NCBI RefSeq assembly: GCF_015477835.1
Contig: NZ_JADLQN010000004.1
Coordinates: 310,001 to 374,000 of the forward strand
Direction of reading: 5' to 3'
Origin: Nocardia higoensis
Lineage (GTDB): Bacteria > Actinomycetota > Actinomycetes > Mycobacteriales > Mycobacteriaceae
Length of the DNA: 64,000 nt
In this document: positions 33,263 to 41,499 of the stretch, in pieces
Position numbering within the stretch: the first letter of the stretch is position 1
Layout: each line of letters opens with the position of its first letter
Notes under the pieces: model-generated
Database searches by the model: none
The model's input: the letters and a program-made list of their open reading frames with translations, nothing else
What the model was told of the DNA's origin: nothing
Position numbers and translations under genes: made by a program

Positions 33263-33439
33263 GACATCCTTCCCCCAGGGGACCGGGATCGGTGGGTGGC
33301 AGACGTGCGACCTATGCGACTTTACCGCTGGTCGGAGTACTCATCCAACCACGGAGGTTGCGGTGATGCGGATTCGCCGCGCCGCACCGCGCCGGTCTGG
33401 TCACAATGCGGTTACCGGCGGGTTGCGGGCGCGCTGCGG

Positions 33440-34435
33440 CTATTGTCCGCGAGGCGATCTCGTCGACGCCGAACCGGTCCGGGAAATCGCGGCTCTGGCG
33501 AGTTCGGCGGCGCCGATCTCGCCGGCCGCCTCACCCAATTGCGTGGTCCTGATGCGTGCCAGCGGACGGTGTCCGGCGCCGGTGACCGAGCGGGCGTACT
33601 CTTCGCGCGCCTCGTCGAGGAACAGTGGCGCCGAACTGCTCACCCCGCCGGCGACCACGATCAGATCCGGATCGAAGATGTCGCTGACGAAAGCCAGACC
33701 CAGACCGAGCCACCGGCCGAAATCGGCGACCGCCGCCACCGCTACCGGGTCGTCGTCCTGCGCCGCGCCCGCCACCCGCCGACCGGTGAGCGCGCCCGGT
33801 TCGGCGGCGACCTCGGCTGCCAGCAGTGTCGACTCGGACGGATCGGTGGCCAGCATCTCGATCGCGGTCTCGGCGAGGGCGGTGCCGCTGCAGTAGCGCT
33901 CCCAGCAGCCGCGCTTGCCGCATGCGCAGCTGCGGCCGTTCGGGACCACTTGCAGGTGGCCGAGTTCCGGGGCCACGCCGTGGGTTCCGCGATAGAGCGT
34001 GCCGTCGACGAGCAGCGCCGCGCCGATCCCGGTGCCGATCGCGACCAGCACGACATTGTGTCCGCCCGCCGCGGCGCCGAACCGGTACTCGGCCCACGCG
34101 GCGGCATTGGCGTCGTGCTCGAGGATGACCGGCAGGCCGAGCCGTTCGGTCAACTGCTGTGCGACAGGGGCGTCGCGCCAGGGCAGGTGCGGGGCGAACC
34201 GGACGGTGTCGCGGTGTTCGTTGACGAAACCGGCGACCGCGAGGCCCACCGCGGCGATCGGGTGGCGCGCGCACAGTTCCCGCACCGCGCGGGCCAAGGC
34301 GTCCTCGAGCGCGCGGGCGCTGTGCGGCGTAGGGGACTGGACGGTGTCGAGGACCTGTCCGCCCGCGTCGACCACGGACGCGCGAATGTTGGTGCCGCCG
34401 ACATCGATGCCGACGGTCAGGGGAGCGCCCGTCAC
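33440..34435 (-). CDS. ROK-family sugar kinase, probable glucokinase
   Basis: A 331-residue ROK kinase. The phosphate-binding GIDVGGTNIRASVVD opens the protein. EHDANAAAWAEYRFG has the catalytic Asp, and the zinc-binding signature with CACGKRGCWE is intact. The expected substrate is glucose or another hexose. It starts at GTG 34435, one base after the stop of the preceding gene, so it belongs to a leftward operon with the Rv2183c-like and ArsA-like genes. Confidence 0.92.
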   Translation of the reverse strand: MTGAPLTVGIDVGGTNIRASVVDAGGQVLDTVQSPTPHSARALEDALARAVRELCARHPIAAVGLAVAGFVNEHRDTVRFAPHLPWRDAPVAQQLTERLGLPVILEHDANAAAWAEYRFGAAAGGHNVVLVAIGTGIGAALLVDGTLYRGTHGVAPELGHLQVVPNGRSCACGKRGCWERYCSGTALAETAIEMLATDPSESTLLAAEVAAEPGALTGRRVAGAAQDDDPVAVAAVADFGRWLGLGLAFVSDIFDPDLIVVAGGVSSSAPLFLDEAREEYARSVTGAGHRPLARIRTTQLGEAAGEIGAAELARAAISRTGSASTRSPRGQ

Positions 34436-34436
34436 G

Positions 34437-35072
34437 TCAGGTCCTGATCGTCACGGGGATGTCGGTGTAGCCGGAGCGCTTGCGGGTCGATGCCGAGCGT
34501 CGGGATGATCGGGTCGGGTCGCCGATCCCGCCCGTCCGGTCGCCGCGTCCGCCGTCGGCGCCCGCGTCGCGGGTGGTGGTGTCCTCGTGTGTGGTGCCGG
34601 GGTCTGCCGTGGTGCCGGATTCCGCTGTCGCGCCAGGACTTTCGGTGGTGCCCGCTGCCTTCGCGGGGGTGGGATCCGACGTGGCGTGTGGGTTCGCGGA
34701 CGGGGCGGTGCCGGTGCGGACGTGCGAGTCGCGGTGGGTGTGCGAGTCGCGGTGGGTGTGCGGACCCGCGGGGGCGTCGGTGGGCAGGACCGGCTCGACG
34801 GGCGCGCCCGCCAGTGCTTCGCGCAGGACGGTGACGATGGCGGTGCCGTGGTCGGCGATCGCGGTCAGCACGTCGTGGTGTTCGCCGCGGAGCAGGGCGG
34901 CGGTCGCGCAGACCGGGCACCAGCTGCAACTCGACCACTCGGGTCGGTCGTCGGCGGCGCTGCGCAGAGCCGGTTCCACCCGCTCCAGGACGGTCTCGGC
35001 GAGCATGCGCAGTTCCGCGGCGAATTCGGCGAAAGCATCCGGCTGGTGTTCGTGTGCGGAGGGTCGGGGCAC
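34437..35072 (-). CDS. Conserved protein with CxxC-x-x-C motif and disordered His/Thr-rich tail (Rv2183c-like)
   Basis: A 211-residue protein. The folded part (1-90) has SSCSWCPVCATAALLRGEHH, a short cysteine cluster that may bind zinc, in an otherwise helical segment. The remaining 120 residues are disordered and rich in Thr, Asp, Gly and Pro, with a perfect HTHRDS repeat. The mycobacterial gene in the same position is likewise uncharacterised. It sits between the ArsA-like ATPase (2 bp) and the ROK kinase (1 bp). Confidence 0.8.
   Translation of the reverse strand: MPRPSAHEHQPDAFAEFAAELRMLAETVLERVEPALRSAADDRPEWSSCSWCPVCATAALLRGEHHDVLTAIADHGTAIVTVLREALAGAPVEPVLPTDAPAGPHTHRDSHTHRDSHVRTGTAPSANPHATSDPTPAKAAGTTESPGATAESGTTADPGTTHEDTTTRDAGADGGRGDRTGGIGDPTRSSRRSASTRKRSGYTDIPVTIRT
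34722..34757. repeat. 18-bp perfect tandem duplication inside the Rv2183c-like gene
   Basis: GTGCGAGTCGCGGTGGGT occurs at 34722-34739 and 34740-34757 and encodes the HTHRDS repeat on the minus strand. It adds 6 codons without shifting the frame. Confidence 0.8.
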
Positions 35073-35073
35073 G

Positions 35074-36465
35074 TCAGCGGCCTTCCGTGCTCGCCGGCCA
35101 CAGGGCCGGGTCGGGGTGGAATCGCACCACCAGGCAGCCGGTGTCCAGCTCGGCGTCGAAGACCGTGCATCGACGCAACACCGGGGCCAGGCGCACCCGG
35201 CGCCGCACCCCGTCCGCTCCCACGATCAAATCGTCCTCCACTCGTCCCAGTCGCAGCGTCGCCGGATCGACGACGGGCAGCCGCATCCACAACGCGTACA
35301 CCGAGTCCAGCCCGGTGCCGGACTCCCATCGAACCACCGGCTCCCCGGAACGCACGTCGACACGCGTCGGTGCGTCATCGCCCGCGGATTCGCCATTCCG
35401 GCCGCCACGGGTCGGATCGGTGGCCCGCACCTGGCCGCTGTCCCGGTGTGCCGTCCGCGTCGTCGGTGCGTCGTCGGAGTCGGAGTGCCATGACGACGGA
35501 GCCAGGGCCGCGAGCGCGTCGGGGCCGACCGGTTCGGTGCCCGTGTCCGCGGACACCAGCACCGCCACGTCGTCGAGTTCCGCGCGCAGTTCGGCGATGA
35601 CGGCCTGTTGATCGGCGCGGCGGTTGCGGTACCAGTGCACGGCCGGATGGGCGGCTTCCAGCGGACCGGCGGGGGCCGGCGTCGCGGGCAGGGCCTTGTT
35701 CACCAGTACCGCGTCCAATCGCAGGCCGAGTAGGGCGGCGGCCGAACGGACCCGGCGGGTCTCGGCGACGGCGACCCGCTCGGCAGCGGTGACCAGGCGC
35801 AGGGCGGTGCGCTCGTGATCGGCGAGCAGGTCGCGCACCCGGGTCACCGCGGTCACGATCCGTTCGACGGTTGCGGCGAGCACGGCGCGCCGTGGATCGA
35901 AGCCGCTGACGCTCATGGCGCGTGCGTGCGGCGGCCACAGGCGTTCGAGATAGTCGAGCAGGGTCTGCGGGGCGGTGACGATGCGCAGCATGTCGGCCGA
36001 GGGCGGGCAGTCCACGACCAGCACGCTCCAGTCGGCGTCCTCGGCGAGCGCGGCCAGTTCGGTGAGCATGAGCAGTTCCTGCACGCCCGGCAGGCCGGTC
36101 AGCTCGGCGGGATCGAGCGCGGCGGGATCGATACCGAAGGCGTGGCTGTGCGAGCCGCCCGCGGACAGCATCGTGGTCACCTCGGCGAAGCGGTCCTCGA
36201 GGAGGGCGAGCGAATCGAGCTCGATGACGTCCAGCCCCGGCGCCACTCGCGCGATACCGGCGACCGTGCCCGGGTCGTGCGGGAACCGGAAACCGAGGAC
36301 ATCGCCCAGCGAGTGCGCCTGGTCCAGCGAGGCCAGCAGCACGTCCTCCCCGGCACGCGCGTAGGACAACGCGCCCGCGCAGGCGAGGGTGGTCTTGCCG
36401 ACACCGCCCTTGCCGACGAACAGTTCGAGCCGGGTGCGCCGCGGCCCGTGGTGCGCGGCCGTCAG
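35074..36465 (-). CDS. ArsA/GET3-like ATPase, start codon CTG or lost (Rv2184c-like)
   Basis: A 463-residue P-loop ATPase of the ArsA/MinD class, if started at CTG 36465. The walker A motif GKGGVGKTT is then at residues 18-26, preceded by LELFV. The first ATG, GTG or TTG in the frame is TTG 36369, which would remove the P-loop. The frame is open further upstream into the SRPBCC gene but offers no normal start. The CTG overlaps that gene's TGA as CTGA, exactly where other junctions here show ATGA. Later parts include VLVVDCPPSADMLR and a C-terminal domain with a small cupin-like beta segment. These proteins may deliver or extract membrane proteins, but the role here is unknown. Confidence 0.8.
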   Translation of the reverse strand: MTAAHHGPRRTRLELFVGKGGVGKTTLACAGALSYARAGEDVLLASLDQAHSLGDVLGFRFPHDPGTVAGIARVAPGLDVIELDSLALLEDRFAEVTTMLSAGGSHSHAFGIDPAALDPAELTGLPGVQELLMLTELAALAEDADWSVLVVDCPPSADMLRIVTAPQTLLDYLERLWPPHARAMSVSGFDPRRAVLAATVERIVTAVTRVRDLLADHERTALRLVTAAERVAVAETRRVRSAAALLGLRLDAVLVNKALPATPAPAGPLEAAHPAVHWYRNRRADQQAVIAELRAELDDVAVLVSADTGTEPVGPDALAALAPSSWHSDSDDAPTTRTAHRDSGQVRATDPTRGGRNGESAGDDAPTRVDVRSGEPVVRWESGTGLDSVYALWMRLPVVDPATLRLGRVEDDLIVGADGVRRRVRLAPVLRRCTVFDAELDTGCLVVRFHPDPALWPASTEGR

Positions 36466-36899
36466 CCTTCGGCCCGTTTCTTCAGTTCCTTGAGGGCCGT
36501 GTCGGTGATGACCTTCTCGGCCTTGCGCTTGAACATGCCGATCATCGGGATGTTCAGATCGACGGTCAGCTCATAGATCACCTCGGTGAAGCCGCCGGAT
36601 CTCTCCAGCAGCACGTAGCTGCCGTCCTGGGCCTTCTGCAACTCGCCTTCGACCAGCCGCCAGGTCACCGCCCGTTCGTCGGTCCGCCACGCGTAGGACA
36701 GCACATAGGTGTCCTTGACGACTCCGGCGTCGAGCACGAAGCGCGCGGTGCGGGCCAGTCCGTCGGCGCCCCGGTCGAGGACCTCGACGGACTTGGCCGC
36801 CGCCACCCACTCCGGATAGGACTCCAGATCGGCGATGACAGCCATCACCCGCTCGGCGGGTGCCTCGATGAGGATCGACCTCTGGGTCCGGTCGGCCAT
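36462..36899 (-). CDS. SRPBCC/START-like lipid-binding protein (Rv2185c-like)
   Basis: A 145-residue protein of the polyketide cyclase/SRPBCC superfamily. The N-terminal RSILIEAPAERVMAVIADLESYPEWVAAAKSVEVLD and the C-terminal helix with IGMFKRKAEKVITDTALKELK are typical of the helix-grip fold that holds hydrophobic ligands. Such proteins in mycobacteria are suspected to bind lipids. ATG 36899; its TGA overlaps the CTG start of the ArsA-like gene. Confidence 0.9.
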   Translation of the reverse strand: MADRTQRSILIEAPAERVMAVIADLESYPEWVAAAKSVEVLDRGADGLARTARFVLDAGVVKDTYVLSYAWRTDERAVTWRLVEGELQKAQDGSYVLLERSGGFTEVIYELTVDLNIPMIGMFKRKAEKVITDTALKELKKRAEG

Positions 36900-36956
36900 G
36901 GGGTTCAGCGGTTCCTTTCCGGCGACGTTGCTGGGGTGGCTCCGAGTGTGGACGGG

Positions 36957-37340
36957 TCAGGCGGCAGGAGTGACGCCCGCCGGGCGCCCGGCTTCGAGCA
37001 GTGCCTTGACCTCGAACGACATCCTCTTGCCCGCTACCCGCCTGGCCCGATCGGCGGCGGCCGCCGCGCGGGGCGCGAGGGTCTGGGGCGGCTCGGGTTC
37101 GCCGTGCAGGAAGTAGTGCAGGATGACCCCGTCCAGCGACGGTTCCAGCCACACCTCCATCGTGCCGGTCAGCGGACCGCGCACGATCCAACGGATGCCC
37201 TTGTCGCCGCGGTCTTCGCGTACCTCGAGCTGAAGGTCCGGCCACCACCGGCGCCACCGGCTCCGATCGGCCAGCACCTCGGCGACGGCAGCGCCGGAGG
37301 CGACGACGAACGTCTGGTCGGCGACCTGAATGCTGCTCAC
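36957..37340 (-). CDS. SRPBCC-like small protein (Rv2186c-like)
   Basis: A 127-residue protein, started at GTG 37340 because TACGCT lies 7 nt upstream. Sequence such as DQTFVVASGAAVAEVLADRSRWRRWWPDLQLEV and WIVRGPLTGTMEVWLEPSLDGVILHYFLHGEP (short parts: RSRWRRWWPDL; GTMEVWLEP) is of the polyketide cyclase/dehydrase type. It is the first of two SRPBCC genes in tandem, 57 bp upstream of the second. A tandem palindromic repeat lies immediately upstream. Confidence 0.82.
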   Translation of the reverse strand: MSSIQVADQTFVVASGAAVAEVLADRSRWRRWWPDLQLEVREDRGDKGIRWIVRGPLTGTMEVWLEPSLDGVILHYFLHGEPEPPQTLAPRAAAAADRARRVAGKRMSFEVKALLEAGRPAGVTPAA

Positions 37341-37347
37341 TCCGCTG

Positions 37348-37353
37348 AGCGTA
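37348..37353 (-). promoter_or_regulatory. -10 box TACGCT of the Rv2186c-like gene
   Basis: Seven nt before GTG 37340 on the minus strand; 20 bp downstream of the palindromic repeats. Confidence 0.5.
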
Positions 37354-37372
37354 ATGGATGCGTCCGTGCCCC

Positions 37373-37447
37373 GGACGTGGCACGTCTGTATCGGCGCCGA
37401 CGTGGCACGTCTGTATCGACGCCGACGTGGCACGCCGGTATCAGCGC
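37373..37447. repeat. Three 25-bp tandem repeats, each with a GACGTGGCACGTC palindrome
   Basis: Units lie at 37373-37397, 37398-37422 and 37423-37447. Units 1 and 2 have the perfect 13-bp palindrome GACGTG-G-CACGTC followed by TGTATCG. Unit 3 has one change in the palindrome (CACGCC) and overlaps the last codons of pimB'. They stand upstream of the promoter at 37348 and look like an operator array, but could also be a simple duplication. Confidence 0.75.
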
Positions 37448-38568
37448 AGGAGTTCGCGCAACCGTGCGCCGATGGCGTCCCAGTGCCAGTGCTCTCGCAC
37501 CCAGGCCCGGCCTGTCGCGCCCATCGCGGCGGCGGCGTCGCGATCGGACAGGACGGACACCACCGCGTCGGCGATCTGATCCACCCGTCTGCCGTCCACC
37601 ACGTGGCCGGTCTCGCCCTCACGCACTGTTTCCGGTGCGCCACCGGAACACCCCGCGATCACCGGGACACCGGTGGCCGAGGCTTCCAGGTAGACGATGC
37701 CCAAGCCCTCGACATCCAGGCCCGCGCCCCTGGTGCGGGCGGGCATGGCGAACACGTCGGCGATGGTGTGGTGCGCGGCCAGTTCGGCCGAGGGCACCCG
37801 CCCGGTGAACACGACGTCGCCGGACACCTCCAGTGCCTGCGCGAGCCCCCGCAGCTTCTCTTCGTAGGGGCCGCCGCCCGCGATCACCAGCACCGCGCCG
37901 TCGATCCGGGTACGGATCTCGCGCATGGCCACGATCAACGCGTCCTGGCCCTTGCGCGGTACCAGCCGGGACAGGCACAGGATCGTCGGGCGCTCGCCCA
38001 GCCCGTAACGGTCGCGCAGGTGCGCGCGTGCGGCCGGATCGGGACGGAAGACCTCGGGATCGACCCCCGGGGGCAGGTACTCGAGCGCGGCGTTCGCGCC
38101 GAACGCGGAGGCGAACCGGCCGCGGGTGTACTTGCTGACATAGGTGACCACGTCGGTGTTCTCGCCGATCACCCGCAGAGCCTGCCGCGCGCCGGGCAGC
38201 ATCGACCAGCCGACCTCGTGACCGTGGGTGCTGGCCAGCACCCGTTCGGCGCCCGCGCGGCGCAGTCCCGGGGTGAGCAGAGCCAGCGGCGCGGCGGCGC
38301 CGAACCAGACGGTGTCGCACTTCTCCTCGCGCAGGAGGCGGGCGGCGCGGCGGGCGACGGCGGGGGTCGGCAGCATGAGCGTGGTGGGATGGCGGACCAC
38401 CCGGAACTTCTGGCCCGCGTCGAACTTCACGTGTGAATCGCCGCGCCAGCGGGGTGCGTAGACCACCAGATCCTCCGGGGGCAGCTGCCCGGCGAGTGCC
38501 TGCAGATACGACTGGATACCACCCGGCCGGGGCGGGAAATCGTTGGTAACCAGCAGAGTTCGGGCCAT
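37441..38568 (-). CDS. pimB: PimB'-type alpha-mannosyltransferase (GT4)
   Basis: A 375-residue GT4 enzyme that adds the second mannose to phosphatidylinositol mannoside (Ac1PIM1 to Ac1PIM2), the root of LM and LAM. The N-terminal TNDFPPRPGGIQSYLQAL binds nucleotide sugar, the STHGHEVGWSMLPGARQ region is conserved in PimB', and the C-terminal GT-B motif includes VGLGIVYLEASATGVP-like EGLGIVYLEASATGVPV. TAGGTT 6 nt before ATG 38568 indicates leaderless expression. Confidence 0.93.
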   Translation of the reverse strand: MARTLLVTNDFPPRPGGIQSYLQALAGQLPPEDLVVYAPRWRGDSHVKFDAGQKFRVVRHPTTLMLPTPAVARRAARLLREEKCDTVWFGAAAPLALLTPGLRRAGAERVLASTHGHEVGWSMLPGARQALRVIGENTDVVTYVSKYTRGRFASAFGANAALEYLPPGVDPEVFRPDPAARAHLRDRYGLGERPTILCLSRLVPRKGQDALIVAMREIRTRIDGAVLVIAGGGPYEEKLRGLAQALEVSGDVVFTGRVPSAELAAHHTIADVFAMPARTRGAGLDVEGLGIVYLEASATGVPVIAGCSGGAPETVREGETGHVVDGRRVDQIADAVVSVLSDRDAAAAMGATGRAWVREHWHWDAIGARLRELLR

Positions 38569-38574
38569 ACGGAC

Positions 38575-38580
38575 AACCTA
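38575..38580 (-). promoter_or_regulatory. -10 box TAGGTT of pimB'
   Basis: Six nt before ATG 38568 on the minus strand. Confidence 0.5.
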
Positions 38581-38615
38581 CTCGGCGGCGGATAGCCCGC
38601 GCTGTCGTGGTCGCG

Positions 38616-39686
38616 CTAGCCCGAGCGGTCCGCGATCCAGGAACGCCACCGGCCGACGAGGCTCGCGCGGTCGGTACCGAGTACCTCGCGCAGCAGCCGG
38701 TCCTCGTCCGCACGGCCGTTCCCGGCGAGGGCGCGGTACAGCTGGAGCAGTCGTGGTTCGTCGTAGGTGGCGGCGACGAACGCGCAGATCGTCCACGCCT
38801 GTTCGTACGCCTCGACCGCGCCGGGTCCGCTGAACGCGGCGTCGGCGGGCAGCGCGTCGGGCAGGGCACCCGACCGGGCGGCGGCGCGTACGGTCGGGGC
38901 GATCTCGGCGAAGGTGTGACCGAGACCGCGATGGGCGACGTAGTCGGCGAAGCCCTCGGCCAGCCATTGCGGGGCGTCTGCCGCGGTGTGCGCGCGGGTG
39001 GCGAGGTGGGTGAGTTCGTGGCGCAGCAGGGTGCGTAGCTGGTCCGGGGTCAGGCGTGCGCCCGCATCGGGGGCGAAGACCACTCGCCGGCCCGTCGGGG
39101 GAGTGCCGAAGACGAACGGGTCGGAGAACGCGGCGGCCGCGATGTCGGCGGTCGTCGCGGCGGCGGCCGTTTCGTCGCTGTCCGCTCGGCTGCTTCCGCT
39201 CGTGATGCTGCCCGCATCGCCGCCCGCGCCCGGATCGGTGTCGGTCTCCGGGCCCGTGGCGAGTCGGGGTGGACGCAGGAGGGCGGCGAACTCGGCGCGG
39301 TCGGCGGCGACGACCACCACGACGGCGCGGGTCCACGCGGTGTCGCCGGTATCCCAGAAGCCTGCCACGGCGGACAGGGCCGCGGGCAGTTCGGCGGCCA
39401 GCCGGTCGGCGAGCGCCTCGTCGCCCGGATGAGCGAGGACGACGGCTTCGGTGTCCGGCGGCCGGATCTCGCGCAGCTCGCCGAACGGTGCCATGATCCG
39501 GCGCGCGGGTTCCAGGTGTGCGGTGCCCGCGAGATCCGCGTCCGCGAGCGGCGTGGCGGTTTCGGGGAGCAGGCGGATCAGCGCACAGCCGGAGACGGTC
39601 AGCAGCGCGATCACCGCCACCGTGAACAGGAACTGCCCCCGATCGCGAGCAGCGGCCGGAGGACCGAGAGGGTGACGGTCTGTCAC
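38616..39686 (-). CDS. Membrane-anchored or lipoprotein zinc metallopeptidase (HExxH, peptidase MA-like)
   Basis: A 356-residue exported protein, started at GTG 39686, 7 bp after the upstream NlpC/P60 stop. A signal segment (19-33) ends in the lipobox-like LTVSGC (Cys34). Residues 140-182 are a low-complexity linker. The catalytic HELTH motif is at 223-227 with a third zinc ligand in WLAEGFADYV (E244), the gluzincin arrangement of peptidase MA-like proteins. A role in envelope turnover is likely from its partnership with the peptidoglycan hydrolase gene. Its target is unknown. Confidence 0.82.
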   Translation of the reverse strand: MTDRHPLGPPAAARDRGQFLFTVAVIALLTVSGCALIRLLPETATPLADADLAGTAHLEPARRIMAPFGELREIRPPDTEAVVLAHPGDEALADRLAAELPAALSAVAGFWDTGDTAWTRAVVVVVAADRAEFAALLRPPRLATGPETDTDPGAGGDAGSITSGSSRADSDETAAAATTADIAAAAFSDPFVFGTPPTGRRVVFAPDAGARLTPDQLRTLLRHELTHLATRAHTAADAPQWLAEGFADYVAHRGLGHTFAEIAPTVRAAARSGALPDALPADAAFSGPGAVEAYEQAWTICAFVAATYDEPRLLQLYRALAGNGRADEDRLLREVLGTDRASLVGRWRSWIADRSG

Positions 39687-39693
39687 GTCGACG

Positions 39694-40809
39694 TCAGTAC
39701 CGCCGCGCGGAGTGATAGGGCGTGGAGCCCATCGGGGCGACCGCCACCGGCACACCGAAGGTCGACGCGTGCAGCATCATCCCGTTGCCGGCGTAGATGC
39801 CGACGTGGGAGACCTCGGGGTAGAAGAACACGACGTCGCCGGGCTGGAGATCGTCCTTGTCCACCGGAGTGCCGTAGTTCGCCTGCGCCGAACTGGTGCG
39901 CGGCACGTTCTTGCCGACCTGTCTGAACGCCCACTGCACCAGGCCCGAGCAGTCGAACTGGTTCGGGCCGGTGGCGCCCCAGACATACGGATCGCCGACC
40001 CGGGTGAGACCGGCGGCCAGCGCGCTGGTGCCACTGCCGGGGACAAGGCCCTGCAGCAGGGTGTCGCGGTCGAAGCCGGGAGGGAAGGGTGAACCGGCCA
40101 GCGCCGAGCGGTCCGCCGCCGACAGCGCGCCCCACGCCTGAACGACCTGGGCGATGGCGCCCGCGAGTTCGCTGCGCTTGTGCTCGAGATCGGCGCGCAC
40201 CTCGTCGGCCTTGCGCGCTGCCTCATGGGCGGCGTCGGCGGCGGCACGGGCGGTGTTCTCGGCGGCCGTGGCCGCGTCGTCGGCCTTCTTGAACCGGCGC
40301 AGTTCGTCGGTGGTCTGCGTGGCGAGCATGTCCATCGTGGACATCCGGTCCAGCATCTGCTGCGGTGAGTCGCTGACCAGTACCGCGAACATGCGGTTGG
40401 TGCGCACGCCCTGGTAGGCGGCGATGGCGGTGCGGTCGATGACGGGCTGGAAGGCGCGGACCTCCGCGCGGGCTGCCTCGACCACCGCGGTGCGCGTGGC
40501 GAGTTCGGCGTCGGCGGCCTGCTGGACGGCGAGCTTGGCGTCGAAGTCCTCCTGCGCGCCGAGCGCTTGCTCGTTGAGCTGCTCGGACTGGCGGGAGAGC
40601 TCGATCATCTTCTGCACCGCCTCGCTCGCGGTGCCGGGCATCATCACCGGATCGGCGAGGGCGGGGGACCCGGCGGACACTCCGGTGGCCAGGACACTCG
40701 CGGCGAATACGCCGCAGAGCAGGCGCTTGGTGCGATAGGTGCGCTGATCGACTGCCACAGCCCGACGTGCTCCTTCGTTGCCGAAGCGCTCGGGTCCGGC
40801 GAAGGTCAC
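39694..40809 (-). CDS. NlpC/P60 peptidoglycan endopeptidase, RipA-like with coiled coil (Rv2190c-like)
   Basis: A 371-residue secreted cell-wall hydrolase. The signal peptide is followed by a long coiled coil (about 60-230; DAKLAVQQAADAELATR and the Ala-rich ENTARAAADAAHEAARKAD) that in RipA-type proteins regulates activity. The C-terminal NlpC/P60 domain has the catalytic triad C287 (FDCSGLVQWA), H335 and H347, and cleaves the D-Glu-mDAP bond of peptidoglycan. The start is at GTG 40809 with CGGAG upstream; GTG 40758 would give a more compact signal peptide. Two genes of this type are in tandem here. Confidence 0.92.
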   Translation of the reverse strand: MTFAGPERFGNEGARRAVAVDQRTYRTKRLLCGVFAASVLATGVSAGSPALADPVMMPGTASEAVQKMIELSRQSEQLNEQALGAQEDFDAKLAVQQAADAELATRTAVVEAARAEVRAFQPVIDRTAIAAYQGVRTNRMFAVLVSDSPQQMLDRMSTMDMLATQTTDELRRFKKADDAATAAENTARAAADAAHEAARKADEVRADLEHKRSELAGAIAQVVQAWGALSAADRSALAGSPFPPGFDRDTLLQGLVPGSGTSALAAGLTRVGDPYVWGATGPNQFDCSGLVQWAFRQVGKNVPRTSSAQANYGTPVDKDDLQPGDVVFFYPEVSHVGIYAGNGMMLHASTFGVPVAVAPMGSTPYHSARRY

Positions 40810-40836
40810 CGGTCCGCACTCCGTTCGGTCTCGATT

Positions 40837-40846
40837 AGATTACGAA
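40837..40846 (-). promoter_or_regulatory. Promoter of the RipA-like gene with GATTACGAA motif
   Basis: A minus-strand -10-like TAATCT (40837-40842) lies inside GATTACGAA read on the plus strand (40838-40846). The same nonamer lies upstream of the second NlpC/P60 gene at 41604-41612. Confidence 0.4.
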
Positions 40847-40850
40847 ACGG

Positions 40851-40884
40851 CGGCGGCCCGTGTCCAGGTGGACACGGGCCGCCG
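40851..40884 (-). terminator. Hairpin between the two NlpC/P60 genes
   Basis: A 16-bp perfect stem, CGGCGGCCCGTGTCCA / TGGACACGGGCCGCCG (40851-40866 / 40869-40884), loop of 2, then CCGTTTCG on the minus strand. It ends the transcript of the 194-residue gene. Confidence 0.8.
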
Positions 40885-40914
40885 CGCCGGTCGCCGGTGT
40901 CGCGGTCCGGAGAC

Positions 40915-41499
40915 TCAGTACCGGCGCGCGCCCGCGAAGGGCATCGACGAGATCGGCGCGACATGCACCGGGGAGCCGGCGCTGGCCGCGTGCACGACAT
41001 TGCCGTTGCCCGCGTACAGACCGGAGTGGCCGCCGCCGTAGAAGGAGACCACGTCGCCGGGGCGCAGGTCGTTCAGCGAGACCGGGGCGCCGGAGGCCAG
41101 CTGTGCGCCGCTGGTGCGCGGTAGTTCCCTGCCCGCCTGGCGGTAGGCCCACTGGACCAGACCCGAGCAGTCGAAGGCGTTCGGGCCCGCGGCGCCGTAG
41201 ACGTAAGGAGAACCGACCTTGGACAGTGCGGCATCCAGGGCCACCTCGCCGAGGGCCTTCTGCGGCGCGACGAACGGCGGCGCGAACGGCGCGCCGGGGC
41301 CCGGCGCGATGCCGGGGACGGCAGGGATTCCCGGCGGGATCGGGATCTCGTTGGGCACCTCGAAAGTGCCGACGCCCGGGATGGTCAGTGGTTGGGCCGA
41401 GGCCGTCGCGGGAAGGAGGAACGCGCCGATGGTGGCAGCGCCGATCGCTCCGGCGGCAACGGCACGCCGCGCCTGCCGTTTGACGGTGTTGGTCGCCAT
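40915..41499 (-). CDS. Small secreted NlpC/P60 peptidoglycan endopeptidase
   Basis: A 194-residue protein: signal peptide (MATNTVKRQARRAVAAGAIG up to an ATASA cut site near 37), a proline-rich segment (PIPPGIPAVPGIAPGPG), and an NlpC/P60 domain with C111 (FDCSGLVQWA), H158 and H170 as catalytic triad. It lacks the coiled coil of its neighbour and resembles RipB/RipD-like enzymes; RipD-type inactive relatives lack the catalytic Cys, but here it is intact. ATG 41499 gives a good signal peptide. The long upstream region suggests complex regulation. Confidence 0.92.
   Translation of the reverse strand: MATNTVKRQARRAVAAGAIGAATIGAFLLPATASAQPLTIPGVGTFEVPNEIPIPPGIPAVPGIAPGPGAPFAPPFVAPQKALGEVALDAALSKVGSPYVYGAAGPNAFDCSGLVQWAYRQAGRELPRTSGAQLASGAPVSLNDLRPGDVVSFYGGGHSGLYAGNGNVVHAASAGSPVHVAPISSMPFAGARRY

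Noticed and set aside
37373..37447. Short CRISPR array
   Set aside because: The repeats are directly adjacent with no spacers and no cas genes are present.
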